From assembly GCF_002836355.1 (NCBI RefSeq), contig NZ_PJCA01000031.1, forward strand, positions 248,001-312,000: a stretch of 64,000 nucleotides of DNA. Reading direction: 5' to 3'. This stretch comes from Moritella sp. Urea-trap-13. GTDB lineage: Bacteria; Pseudomonadota; Gammaproteobacteria; Enterobacterales; Moritellaceae. The position numbers and the translations under genes are program-made. Shown in pieces: positions 29,481 to 38,571 of this stretch (the first letter of the stretch is position 1; each line of letters opens with the position of its first letter). The notes beneath the pieces were generated by a model. That model worked only from the letters and a program-made list of their open reading frames with translations. It was not told where the DNA came from and searched no databases.

Positions 29481-30065
29481 TTTAAGTCTTGTTTTTGATG
29501 GTTTTATCTAATTAGATGCTGGTGATAATTCATTGTGCATCATGTTTTAATTTACTTTGCATCCGAGCGGCTTATTAGTATTACAGATACTAAGCTAAAC
29601 AGCATTAAAGCGCCCTGTTCTGGAAAGATTATCATCTCATGCAGTTTTTATTTTTTCGGCTTAGAATACAGCTGTGAATGTCTGTCAGACGATATCTTGA
29701 GGTTAAGCTAAGCGAGGCTAGAGCGCAAGTGATTAAGTTTCGCAGATCTGTTTTTGGCGGCGATGACCTTAGATATCTTGGTGAAACTTATTCTGAGCAT
29801 TCCTTGTTTAATAATTTGGCGCCAAGGGCTAATAAGGATTTAGTTTAGCGTCATAATATCGCCATCATTCTGCCTATGCCTAATCCCATTATATTTTCAC
29901 TTGATTCATTTTAAGTAAGTTTTTTTCAAAATAAATACGGTGTTACATAATTGTGTTTCCAACCCCTTACTACTATCGTTGATAATATGCTGGCGAAGTA
30001 TTAATCGCCATTGTTGACGGTGTTGGTTAAATGTAAATTAACCACGTAATTTATTAGGAATTAAT
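29481..30065. other. Spacer upstream of the sulfatase operon (585 bp)
   Basis: The spacer divides sbcB from the sulfatase operon and should hold the operon promoter. GGTTAA and TTAACC flank seven bases at 30025-30043, just before the sulfatase ribosome-binding site, and may be an operator. A 56-codon open frame lies at 29678-29848 and is listed separately. Nothing else was recognised. Confidence 0.5.
29678..29848 (+). CDS. Possible small arginine-rich protein
   Basis: ATG to TAG encodes 56 residues starting MSVRRYLEVKLSEARAQVIK and ending LAPRANKDLV. The composition (8 Arg, mixed charged and hydrophobic residues) looks protein-like rather than random. There is no clear ribosome-binding site before the ATG, and I do not recognise a family. 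It may be a real small gene, the remnant of a larger one, or chance. Confidence 0.25.
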   Translation: MSVRRYLEVKLSEARAQVIKFRRSVFGGDDLRYLGETYSEHSLFNNLAPRANKDLV

Positions 30066-31565
30066 ATGCCCGTACGTAAAAGAATAGTTTTAGGATTAGG
30101 CTTACTCGTATTGTCCTCAAGCGTCTTAGCAACAACTGATACTTCTAAACCCAACATTCTCGCTATTTGGGGGGATGATATAGGCCCCTTTAATATAAGT
30201 GCTTATAACCGCGGTATGATGGGTTATAAAACACCGAATATTGACCGAATTGCCAATGAAGGGATTTTGTTTACTGATTCCTATGGCGATCAAAGCTGTA
30301 CCGCAGGTCGAGCAGGCTTTATTACCGGGCAACACCCTATGCGAACGGGATTAACTAAAGTAGGTTTACCTGGTGCAGCAGAAGGGTTAAGTGAAAAAGA
30401 TCCGACCATCGCAGAGCTACTTAAACCCTTAGGTTATGTAACGGGGCAATTTGGCAAAAATCATTTGGGTGACCAAGATGAGCATTTACCAACCAACCAC
30501 GGTTTTGATGAATTTTTTGGTAATTTATATCATCTAAATGCCGAAGATGAACCCGAGCATCCCGATTATCCAAAAGATCCAGCATTTAAAAAACGTTTTG
30601 GCCCGCGTGGCGCAATTCATTCTTTTGCTGATGGCAAGATAACAGATACCGGCCCTGTAACTAAAAAACGAATGGAAACCGTTGATGAAGAGTTTTTAGG
30701 TGCAGCGCTTAAGTTTATCGATAAAGCGCACGCGGCTAAAAAACCCTTCTTTGTTTGGTTTAACTCTACTCGTATGCACGTGTGGACTCGTCTAAAACCG
30801 GAATCAGAAGGTGTGACTGGCCAAGGTTTATATGCAGACGGCATGGTTGAACATGACAGTCATGTTGGTCAATTGCTTGATAAGATTGATGACTTAGGCA
30901 TCGCTGACAATACCATTATTATGTATACCACAGATAATGGTGCTGAATTAGCGTTATGGCCAGATGGTGGTTATACGCAGTTTAGAGGTGAGAAAAACAC
31001 CAATTGGGAAGGCGGTTACCGTGTTCCTATGATGGTTAAATGGCCAGGTAAAATTAAGCCTAACCAAGTATCTAATGAAATGATTTCATTGCAAGATTGG
31101 ATGCCGACTATATTAGCCGCAGCGGGTCAAAAGGATGTTACTGCTGAGTTGAAAAAAGGTAAAACGGTTAATGGTAAAAAATATAAAGTTCATTTAGATG
31201 GTTATAATTTTTTACCTCACTTTTTAGACACGTCAATAAAAGGGCCGCGTAAAGAATTTATCTACGCTTCAGATACAGGGGATATTGTTGCTATACGTGA
31301 TGGTGATTATAAAATGATATTTCGTGAGCAACGCGCGCATGGTATTGAAGTATGGCAAGACCCTTGGACTACATTACGAGCCCCTAAAATATTTAACTTA
31401 AGAATGGACCCTTATGAACGTATGGATCATGACGGTGCTGGATATGCGCAATGGTGGGCTGAACACATGTTTTTAATGGCTCCATCAATGGTTAAAGTGG
31501 GACAATTTAAAGCTACTTTTAAAGACTTCCCGCAACGACAAAAGCCAGGTAGTTTTGTTCCTTAG
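30066..31565 (+). CDS. Exported arylsulfatase-type sulfatase (Cys-type, CTAGR)
   Basis: The protein has 499 residues and a signal peptide (1-22, cleavage after VLA). It shows the sulfatase fold with the metal-binding GDDIG near residue 36, the activation motif C78-T-A-G-R followed by AGFITGQ, FGKNHLGD, and the TTDNGAELALWPDGG and GGYRVPMMVKWPG segments. C78 would be converted to formylglycine; the motif has Ala at the position where Pro is usual (CxPxR). It hydrolyses sulfate esters in the periplasm or outside; the substrate is unknown. It is the first gene of an eleven-gene co-directional set. A strong hairpin follows the stop, before the phosphatase gene. Confidence 0.9.
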   Translation: MPVRKRIVLGLGLLVLSSSVLATTDTSKPNILAIWGDDIGPFNISAYNRGMMGYKTPNIDRIANEGILFTDSYGDQSCTAGRAGFITGQHPMRTGLTKVGLPGAAEGLSEKDPTIAELLKPLGYVTGQFGKNHLGDQDEHLPTNHGFDEFFGNLYHLNAEDEPEHPDYPKDPAFKKRFGPRGAIHSFADGKITDTGPVTKKRMETVDEEFLGAALKFIDKAHAAKKPFFVWFNSTRMHVWTRLKPESEGVTGQGLYADGMVEHDSHVGQLLDKIDDLGIADNTIIMYTTDNGAELALWPDGGYTQFRGEKNTNWEGGYRVPMMVKWPGKIKPNQVSNEMISLQDWMPTILAAAGQKDVTAELKKGKTVNGKKYKVHLDGYNFLPHFLDTSIKGPRKEFIYASDTGDIVAIRDGDYKMIFREQRAHGIEVWQDPWTTLRAPKIFNLRMDPYERMDHDGAGYAQWWAEHMFLMAPSMVKVGQFKATFKDFPQRQKPGSFVP

Positions 31566-31590
31566 AACTTAAAATTCAGTAATTCATAAT

Positions 31591-31621
31591 AGTGGCTATT
31601 AATAGCGTATTAATGGCCACT
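31591..31621 (+). promoter_or_regulatory. Intercistronic hairpin between sulfatase and phosphatase genes
   Basis: AGTGGCTATTAAT and ATTAATGGCCACT form a 13-bp stem with one G-U pair and a 5-base loop. No T run follows at once, so it looks like an attenuator or mRNA-stabilising structure rather than a full terminator. It could lower expression of the downstream ten genes relative to the sulfatase. Confidence 0.6.
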
Positions 31622-31679
31622 AACTTCATGTTGTATATAGATTAATTTTTTACTACTTTATTAAAGGATTATAAAGCAG

Positions 31680-33389
31680 ATGAATAAACTCCAGACTATT
31701 GCCACTCTATCTTGTATTTTTTCATTGCTTAGCTTGTTACATTCACCCCTGTCGCTTGCGGCAAAAAACATTAATATTCAAAAGCCTAAGTTGATATTAC
31801 AAATAACCGTAGATCAATTACGTGGTGATTTACCCTTTAGATATCAAGATCGTTTTGTTGACAATGGTTTTAACTACTTTATTAACCAAGGCACAGTCTA
31901 TCGTGACGCGCATCATGCACATGCTAATACCGAAACGATTGTGGGGCATGCGACATTAGCAACCGGTGCTTATCCGTCTGAACATGGTCTAGTGGGTAAT
32001 ATTTGGTATGACCGCAGTATTAATAACACTGTATATAATATTGAAGACGCTGATTATTATTTGTTATCTAAAGACGCCGATGTAGATAAATCTACTGAAA
32101 TAGACCCAACACAAAAGGCGGCTAATGTTGACGGTAGATCACCAAACACCATTAGTGTTTCAACATTTAGCGATGAGCTTTTAATTGCGACTGCCGGTCA
32201 GGCAAAAGTTTTTGGTGTATCAATTAAAGACCGTGGTGCTGTTTCTATGGCTGGCCATGGTGGCAAAGCATTATGGTTTTCTAAAGCAACACAAGAATTT
32301 GTTAGTAGTAATTATTATTATGATCAATATCCACAGTGGGTTAATGATTGGAACGCCAAGCAACTTCCGTCTAGCTATAAAAACACTAAATGGAATTTGT
32401 TAAATAATAGAGAAACATACAGCTTAAAAGATAAAGATGATAATGAATGGGAAATGGATCTTGCTGGTTATAGTAAAACATTTCCACATCCTTTGGGTGA
32501 GTCTAAATATTTTAGTACTTTGTTAACGCTCAATCCGTTAGGCGATGAATTAACAGTTGATTTTGCCAAGTCGTTAATCATTAATGAAAACATTGGTAAA
32601 GACGAAATAACCGATTATCTATCGATAAGTTTGTCTTCTACTGATTATATCGGTCATTTCTTTGGAGTATCAAGTTTAGAAATGGAAGATAATTTATTAC
32701 GTTTGGACAGGACATTAGCTGATTTATTTAACTTCATTGATAAAGAAATAGGGTTGGAAAATACTGTTATTGTACTAGCATCTGATCATGGAAGCCCAGA
32801 AGCGCCAGGCTATTTAGCTGAGCAAAATTTACAAGGGAAATATGTAACTAAGAAACAGTGGGATGAGTCTGTACCTGTGGCAAAGGTTAAAAAATCTTTA
32901 GGGATTAAAGAACCTCTAATCAAAGGATATTACCATCCATATATCTATTTAGATTTAGACGTTATTGCTAAACATAAACTTGAGTTAGCAGACGTCCAAA
33001 ATAAAATAGCGGATGCATTAACTTCTGTAGAGGACGTTTATGCAACGATTGCGAGTAATAAAATTGTCAGTGGTCAATTGGCTGATACACGCATTAATAG
33101 ATTAGTTAGCAACAACTATTACCCCGGTCGTTCAGGTGATATATATATCGTTTTTAAACCACAAGAATTTATAAATGACATGGATGGTTTGAAAGTCGCT
33201 TCTACCCATGGGTCTCCATGGACTTATGATACTTTTGTTCCCGTTATGCTTGCTGGCAAGAATATCCCCGCACAACATATTTATCGTCCGGTTGAAACCG
33301 TTGATTTATCAACCACGCTATCAGCTATTTTAAATATAAAATCGCCATCAGCATCACAAGGGAAAATACTAAAGGAAATATTTAACTAA
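31680..33389 (+). CDS. PafA-like alkaline phosphatase family protein
   Basis: The protein has 569 residues with a signal peptide ending near residue 28. It belongs to the type I phosphodiesterase/alkaline phosphatase superfamily. Active-site features correspond to those I know from PafA: metal ligand D45 (TVDQLRGD), nucleophile T86 in TETIVGHA, N107 in VGNIWYD, and the K183-x-R185 pair in IKDRGAV, which marks monoesterase rather than diesterase activity. LASDHGSPEAPGY supplies further metal ligands. It likely hydrolyses phosphate monoesters in the periplasm. Its stop abuts the ATG of the FGE-like gene with no gap, so the two are coupled. Confidence 0.88.
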   Translation: MNKLQTIATLSCIFSLLSLLHSPLSLAAKNINIQKPKLILQITVDQLRGDLPFRYQDRFVDNGFNYFINQGTVYRDAHHAHANTETIVGHATLATGAYPSEHGLVGNIWYDRSINNTVYNIEDADYYLLSKDADVDKSTEIDPTQKAANVDGRSPNTISVSTFSDELLIATAGQAKVFGVSIKDRGAVSMAGHGGKALWFSKATQEFVSSNYYYDQYPQWVNDWNAKQLPSSYKNTKWNLLNNRETYSLKDKDDNEWEMDLAGYSKTFPHPLGESKYFSTLLTLNPLGDELTVDFAKSLIINENIGKDEITDYLSISLSSTDYIGHFFGVSSLEMEDNLLRLDRTLADLFNFIDKEIGLENTVIVLASDHGSPEAPGYLAEQNLQGKYVTKKQWDESVPVAKVKKSLGIKEPLIKGYYHPYIYLDLDVIAKHKLELADVQNKIADALTSVEDVYATIASNKIVSGQLADTRINRLVSNNYYPGRSGDIYIVFKPQEFINDMDGLKVASTHGSPWTYDTFVPVMLAGKNIPAQHIYRPVETVDLSTTLSAILNIKSPSASQGKILKEIFN

Positions 33390-34370
33390 ATGAAAATTAA
33401 ACTATTATTGTTTCTTTTATGTTTTAACTCATCGGTATATTCAGCAGCGTCTTTTCAGGAGGAAGAGCAAACACTCACTGCAACACAACAGCAAGAACTA
33501 AAAAAGATTGAGCAGTTAATGGCTGAACTTTTTGCTGACCACGAAGCGGTTAAAAATGAATTAGTTGAAAATGATAGCACAGCAACCACTCAACAGAATC
33601 TCACAAATAATGACCTAACAAACAAGAAAGAAGCCATAGAGCACAATAAAGTTTATTCATTACCTGAAGAGATGAAGAAGCAATTATTAGACGATATGAT
33701 TTGGGTAGAAGGCGGAGACTTTAATATGGGATCAAACCAACCCGAAGCTTCCCCCCGAGAAACGCCCGAGCACACCGTAGTGCTTGATGAATTTTACATC
33801 GGTAAAACTGAAGTTACCCAAGCGTTATTTGAGCAGTTAATGGGCTGGAATTATAGCTATAACCCTTGTCCAGCATGTGCGATGAACAATCTTAGTTGGT
33901 TCAATATGCAGCTGTTTATTGCAAAGCTGAATCATGCCACGGGAAAAACATTTCGTTTTCCCACTGAAGCTGAATGGGAATACGCCGCTAAAGGTGGCCA
34001 ACAATCAAAAAATTATACCTTCAGTGGCTCAAATAATATTGACGACGTCGCCTGGTATGCAGGTAATGCTAATAAAAAAAGTCATCATGTTGGCCAAAAA
34101 ATGCCTAATGAACTTGGCCTATATGACATGACTGGTAATGTATGGGAGTTTTGCCAAGACGATATGAGCCGTAAAGCTTATAGCAAAGAAACGAGAACTA
34201 ATCCTTTAATTGGGAATATGACACAAATGAACCGACCAGCAATGAAAGTACTTCGTGGTGGTGGTTATGAATTTTCGGCTAACGAGTCACAAGTTTACCG
34301 TCGTGATGGTGCTACAAATAACGTCCGCATGCCTGATATCGGCTTTCGTTTAGCGATGAGTAAAAAATAA
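33390..34370 (+). CDS. Exported FGE-fold (sulfatase-modifying factor domain) protein without catalytic cysteines
   Basis: The protein has 326 residues: a signal peptide (about 1-19), a coiled, Gln/Glu-rich linker (about 20-105), then a C-type-lectin-like FGE-sulfatase domain (MIWVEGGDFNMGS, RFPTEAEWEYAAKGG, LYDMTGNVWEF, LRGGGYEF...DIGFRL). In formylglycine-generating enzymes two cysteines six residues apart bind copper and the substrate thiol; here those positions are F295 and S300, so the usual chemistry is not possible. Four cysteines remain elsewhere in the mature domain region, including CPAC. Other FGE-fold proteins act as binding or scaffold proteins, and that is the likelier role. It lies between PafA-like and cytochrome genes with 0-1 base spacing. 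Confidence 0.85.
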   Translation: MKIKLLLFLLCFNSSVYSAASFQEEEQTLTATQQQELKKIEQLMAELFADHEAVKNELVENDSTATTQQNLTNNDLTNKKEAIEHNKVYSLPEEMKKQLLDDMIWVEGGDFNMGSNQPEASPRETPEHTVVLDEFYIGKTEVTQALFEQLMGWNYSYNPCPACAMNNLSWFNMQLFIAKLNHATGKTFRFPTEAEWEYAAKGGQQSKNYTFSGSNNIDDVAWYAGNANKKSHHVGQKMPNELGLYDMTGNVWEFCQDDMSRKAYSKETRTNPLIGNMTQMNRPAMKVLRGGGYEFSANESQVYRRDGATNNVRMPDIGFRLAMSKK

Positions 34371-34371
34371 A

Positions 34372-36639
34372 ATGAGTGACTTTTCTGCTTTATGTTGCAA
34401 ATTACTTTTAGGCTTTTGTGTATTTTATAGTACCAATATTAAGGCTGCTGATTTTGTTGGTACTAAGCAATGTATAAGTTGCCATCAAAATCAATTCTCG
34501 GCATGGCAAGGCTCAGACCATGAAATGTCGATGAATCATGCAACGGATGAATATGTACTTGGAAATTTTGAAGATGCTTCGTTCGTATTCAGGGGCAAGG
34601 AAAATCGATTTTTTAAAAAAGGCGAACAATTTTGGGTAAATATTGCTGGTCCAGACGGTAAATTTAATGATTATCAAATAAAATATACCTTTGCTTATCA
34701 TCCCCTACAGCAGTACATGGTGGAGTTTGATGATGGGCGTGTACAACTGATTCCATTTGCATGGGACTCTCGAAAACAAGAAGAGGGTGGGCAGCGTTGG
34801 TTTGACCTTTATCCCGATCAGACTGAAACACACCAAGAGTTTTATTGGACTAATACTGGGCAAAATTGGAATTACATGTGCTCTGATTGTCATTCGACTA
34901 ATGTGGCAAAGAATTTTAATGCCAAAAGTAACACATATAAGACCACGTTTAGTGACATAAATGTTGGTTGTGAATCTTGCCATGGCCCAGGCAGTAACCA
35001 TATAACCTGGACAAAACAAAAATCGATAAAAAAAGCGCATGCTGGTTTTGAACGCGAATTATCTAAGGCTGTTTCTCATTGGCGTTTAGAAGCAAATAAA
35101 GCAACGCTTACGGCTGAAAGCATTAATCCAAGTCAACAAACGTTAGTCTGTGCCCAGTGTCATAGCCGCCGAGTACAAATTAGTGAGAAAGACCACGTAA
35201 AAGGTAATAATTTTGGTGAGCGTTATTTATTATCACGGATCAACAATCCGCTTTATTACCCTGATGGGCAAATATACGATGAAACGTTTGTCTATGGTTC
35301 ATTTTTACAAAGCAAAATGGAAAGAAATGGTGTGGTTTGTAGTAATTGCCATGATCCACATTCAACAAAATTAATTATGCCTAAAGAACAGCTGTGTTTA
35401 CAGTGCCACCAGAGTGATACTTATGCGCAGAAAACGCACCACCAACATCTAGATAATTCTGCCGGCGCTCAATGTGTAAACTGCCATATGCCCGAAACGA
35501 CTTACATGCAAGTTGATGAGCGTGCTGATCATGGTTGGCATATCCCTCGTCCAGATATTGCTAAGCAGTTGGGTACTCCTGATACATGTTTGAGCTGCCA
35601 TGAAGATAAAAATAGTGAGTGGAGTAGTAAGAAGGTTGAGCAATGGTTTCCTCAATCAAGTACTCGCGCTGAAAGACATTTTTCCCGAGTGTTCTCAGCC
35701 GCGGATCAAGGGTATGCAAATGTCGCTTCGGCGTTATCACATATTGCCCAAAATGAAGCTAACAGCAATATAATACGAGCGTCAGCACTCGATCGTTTAG
35801 CGCCTTTTCCTGATAATAATACTATTATTGCTGTAGCGCGTGGTGCAAAACACAGCGATAGCAATATTCGTTTAGGCGCGATCAGCGGTTCAGCAGCCCT
35901 TAACGGTGCAGAGCGTTGGCGTGTAATTGCGCCTTTATTGAAAGATGAAGTATTAGCGGTCAGAGCACAAGCTGCACTTGCTATTGTGCCGTTGTGGTTT
36001 GAGCTATCTGAAGATAATAAAAATTATTTAACACCCGCTTTAAATGAGTATATGCAGATCCAAGATTTTAATGCCGACAGAGGCTATGCCCATAATAATC
36101 AAGGTAATGTTTTTGTTTATCAAGCTAACTATCAAGCGGCAGAAAAGGCTTACAAAACCGGAATGAAAATAGAACCTTACTTTGCTAATTCTTATACCAA
36201 TTTAGCGGAGTTATATCGTCGTCAACAGCAGAATAATCAAAGTATTGAAGTACTCAAAGCCGGACAAAAGGCGAGTCCTGAAAATGCCAGTATAGATTAT
36301 CAATTAGGCTTGGCCTACATCCGCGCTAAACAAACATCGTTAGCCGTGGATAATTTAAAACAAGCAGCCATCAAGGCACCAAACAACGCTCAGTATCATT
36401 ATGTCTATGCGTTAAGTATTGAATCCATTAACAGCAACGAAGCACAACAATCATTAAATAAGGCTTATCAAGTTGGAGGCAACCCACAGCATTTATATGC
36501 CTTATGCGAATTACAAATTCGGCTTAATAGTTTTCAAGCAAATCAATGTATTAATGAACTTAGCCAAGTCGTGCCAGAAAATGTGGTCCAGCAATTAAAG
36601 TCAACATTGCAACAACGACAAAGCGTTATTCAAAATTAG
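34372..36639 (+). CDS. Octaheme c-type cytochrome with C-terminal TPR repeats
   Basis: The protein has 755 residues. A hydrophobic signal peptide ends at KAADF (about residue 26). Eight CxxCH heme motifs follow: CISCH, CSDCH, CESCH, CAQCH, CSNCH, CLQCH, CVNCH and CLSCH, within about the first 420 residues. A helical HEAT-like stretch (about 445-560) and at least three TPR units follow (NNQGNVFVYQANYQAAEKAY and onwards). It is therefore a periplasmic multiheme electron carrier or oxidoreductase with a protein-interaction tail. The redox partner is unknown. The gene starts one base after the FGE-like stop and ends 14 bases before moxR, which ties the two halves of the operon together. Confidence 0.9.
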   Translation: MSDFSALCCKLLLGFCVFYSTNIKAADFVGTKQCISCHQNQFSAWQGSDHEMSMNHATDEYVLGNFEDASFVFRGKENRFFKKGEQFWVNIAGPDGKFNDYQIKYTFAYHPLQQYMVEFDDGRVQLIPFAWDSRKQEEGGQRWFDLYPDQTETHQEFYWTNTGQNWNYMCSDCHSTNVAKNFNAKSNTYKTTFSDINVGCESCHGPGSNHITWTKQKSIKKAHAGFERELSKAVSHWRLEANKATLTAESINPSQQTLVCAQCHSRRVQISEKDHVKGNNFGERYLLSRINNPLYYPDGQIYDETFVYGSFLQSKMERNGVVCSNCHDPHSTKLIMPKEQLCLQCHQSDTYAQKTHHQHLDNSAGAQCVNCHMPETTYMQVDERADHGWHIPRPDIAKQLGTPDTCLSCHEDKNSEWSSKKVEQWFPQSSTRAERHFSRVFSAADQGYANVASALSHIAQNEANSNIIRASALDRLAPFPDNNTIIAVARGAKHSDSNIRLGAISGSAALNGAERWRVIAPLLKDEVLAVRAQAALAIVPLWFELSEDNKNYLTPALNEYMQIQDFNADRGYAHNNQGNVFVYQANYQAAEKAYKTGMKIEPYFANSYTNLAELYRRQQQNNQSIEVLKAGQKASPENASIDYQLGLAYIRAKQTSLAVDNLKQAAIKAPNNAQYHYVYALSIESINSNEAQQSLNKAYQVGGNPQHLYALCELQIRLNSFQANQCINELSQVVPENVVQQLKSTLQQRQSVIQN

Positions 36640-36653
36640 CATCGGGATAAATC

Positions 36654-37622
36654 ATGAGTGAAAGTTATCAAGCTGTTTTAACTCTTAAAAAACAAATCGA
36701 GCAATCCGTTATTGGACAAACGCATGTTGTTGAAGCATTGCTGCTTGCATTACTTACCAATGGTAACGTGCTGTTAGAAGGTTTACCTGGTACGGCAAAG
36801 ACCCGTTCTATCAAAAGTTTAGCTAACACATTATCGGCTAGTTTAGGACGCGTGCAATTTACCCCGGATTTATTACCTTCAGATGTTACAGGTACTGAGA
36901 TCTACCAAGAAGTTGACGGGAAACCGATATTAACGTTTCAAAAAGGCCCTGTTTTTAACAATTTATTACTCGCGGATGAAATAAACCGTTCACCAGCCAA
37001 AGTTCAAGCTGCGTTACTTGAAGCGATGGAAGAAAGACAAATTACTGTTGCCGGTAAAACCCATAAATTACCGAAGTTATTTATGGTATTAGCAACACAA
37101 AACCCGATTGAACAAGAAGGGACCTATCCGCTGCCCGAAGCGCAAATGGACAGATTTATCATGAAAATAAATCTGGAGTATCCAGATGATGAAGCTGAAG
37201 CCCAAATTATTAAGTTAGTACGTGGCGAAGAAACGGGGGCAGAGCAAAATAGTGAACAAATCGATGCTGAACACATATTTGCAGCAAGAGAAGAAGTGCA
37301 TCACATTCATACCAGTGATGCTATGGTTGACTATATCGTTGCTATTGTAATGGCAACGCGTAAACCCGAGCGATACCCAGAGTCCCCGTTAAAGCAATGG
37401 ATAAGTGTTGGTTCGAGCCCTCGAGCAAGCATTTCATTAGATAAAGCGGCGCGGGCACAAGCTTGGCTTAATAATAAAGATTTTGTTGATCCTGAAGATA
37501 TTAGAAGTATTGTCCATTCCGTTTTACGCCATCGATTAATTTTAAGTTATGACGCTATGGCTGATGGCATTACTGCCGACCAAGTGATTGATGAAATCCT
37601 TCGTCAAGTAGCCGTGGCGTAA
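36654..37622 (+). CDS. MoxR-family AAA+ ATPase
   Basis: The protein has 322 residues and belongs to the MoxR (AAA_3) family. Walker A is GLPGTAKT at 43-50, Walker B is LLADEINRSP, and sensor 1 is ATQNP followed by IEQEGTYPLPEAQMDRF, the MoxR hallmark. The C-terminal lid includes SPRASISLDKAARA. MoxR ATPases act as cytoplasmic chaperones with VWA-domain partners and help assemble or activate protein complexes. Five VWA/Bat-type genes follow directly, some overlapping, so this is the motor of a MoxR-Bat system. Confidence 0.95.
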   Translation: MSESYQAVLTLKKQIEQSVIGQTHVVEALLLALLTNGNVLLEGLPGTAKTRSIKSLANTLSASLGRVQFTPDLLPSDVTGTEIYQEVDGKPILTFQKGPVFNNLLLADEINRSPAKVQAALLEAMEERQITVAGKTHKLPKLFMVLATQNPIEQEGTYPLPEAQMDRFIMKINLEYPDDEAEAQIIKLVRGEETGAEQNSEQIDAEHIFAAREEVHHIHTSDAMVDYIVAIVMATRKPERYPESPLKQWISVGSSPRASISLDKAARAQAWLNNKDFVDPEDIRSIVHSVLRHRLILSYDAMADGITADQVIDEILRQVAVA

Positions 37623-37629
37623 CGTAAGT

Positions 37630-38571
37630 ATGTTTTCGTCAAAAGCGCTTTTAAATCATAATATTTATGCAGATATTAATGAATTACGTCGTTTACAATA
37701 TTTAGCTAAAGGTTTTTCTTTTTTACCTCAGCAACCAGTAAATAGCCTGCTGTCGGGGAAAAATAGCTCTAAGCTGCGAGGTCGAGGTTTAAACTTTGAA
37801 GAATTACGCCATTATCGTCCTGGCGATGATATTCGTGCAATGGACTGGAAGACGACTCGCCGTACAGGTAAACCGCATATAAAAGTCTACACAGAAGAGC
37901 GAGAGCGGAATATTTATTTGCTGGTGGACCAACGCTCAACCATGTTTTTTGGTAGCACGAATAAAATGAAGTCAGTGATTGCTGCAGAGCTTGCCGCATT
38001 AATAGCCTGGAAAGTGGTTGATAGTGGAGATCGTATCGGCGCTATTGTTTATGGTGATGAGAAGATACAACTTGTCCCCGCGAAGCGCGGTCGCCAGCAT
38101 GTGGTCCAGGTATTAACCGAGATTGTTAGGCAAAATCGAAATTTAAAAATCGGTAAAACGCCAATCCATCCTACTGAATCGCTTAATAAAGTGCTTACAA
38201 AAGCTAATCATCTCTGTCGTAATAATGCGTTGGTTATTTTTATCGGTGATGGCAATGGTTGGAATGAGCAAAGTAGTCAATTAGTTAAAAATATCAGTCA
38301 GCATAATGAAATTATTGCTTGTCATGTTTTCGACCCACTTGAGCAAGCATTACCTAAAATGTCACAAATGGTGATCAGTGACGGAGAGTTGCAAATTCAA
38401 TTCTCATCGCAAGACAAAAATATTCATTCGAAATACCAATCCTCGGTAGCACAACAAATCAGTCGATATGAACATATGGCAAGACAATATCGTATTCCCT
38501 TGCTCCCTATTACTACGGTTTTACCAGTTGTTCAGCAATTACGAAAGGCACTAGGTCAGGTGGCTAAATGA
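37630..38571 (+). CDS. DUF58 domain protein of the MoxR-Bat system
   Basis: The protein has 313 residues with no evident membrane segment. It carries the DUF58 hallmark RPGDDIRAMDWKTTRRTG (about 66-83) and a VWA-like fold in the C-terminal half (NIYLLVDQRSTMFFG, then IFIGDGNG). DUF58 proteins are regularly encoded next to MoxR and are presumed adaptor partners. It starts eight bases after moxR, and its stop overlaps the next start by four bases (ATGA), indicating translational coupling. In the MIDAS-like site the residues are D-Q-R-S-T rather than DxSxS, as is common in this family. Confidence 0.93.
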   Translation: MFSSKALLNHNIYADINELRRLQYLAKGFSFLPQQPVNSLLSGKNSSKLRGRGLNFEELRHYRPGDDIRAMDWKTTRRTGKPHIKVYTEERERNIYLLVDQRSTMFFGSTNKMKSVIAAELAALIAWKVVDSGDRIGAIVYGDEKIQLVPAKRGRQHVVQVLTEIVRQNRNLKIGKTPIHPTESLNKVLTKANHLCRNNALVIFIGDGNGWNEQSSQLVKNISQHNEIIACHVFDPLEQALPKMSQMVISDGELQIQFSSQDKNIHSKYQSSVAQQISRYEHMARQYRIPLLPITTVLPVVQQLRKALGQVAK

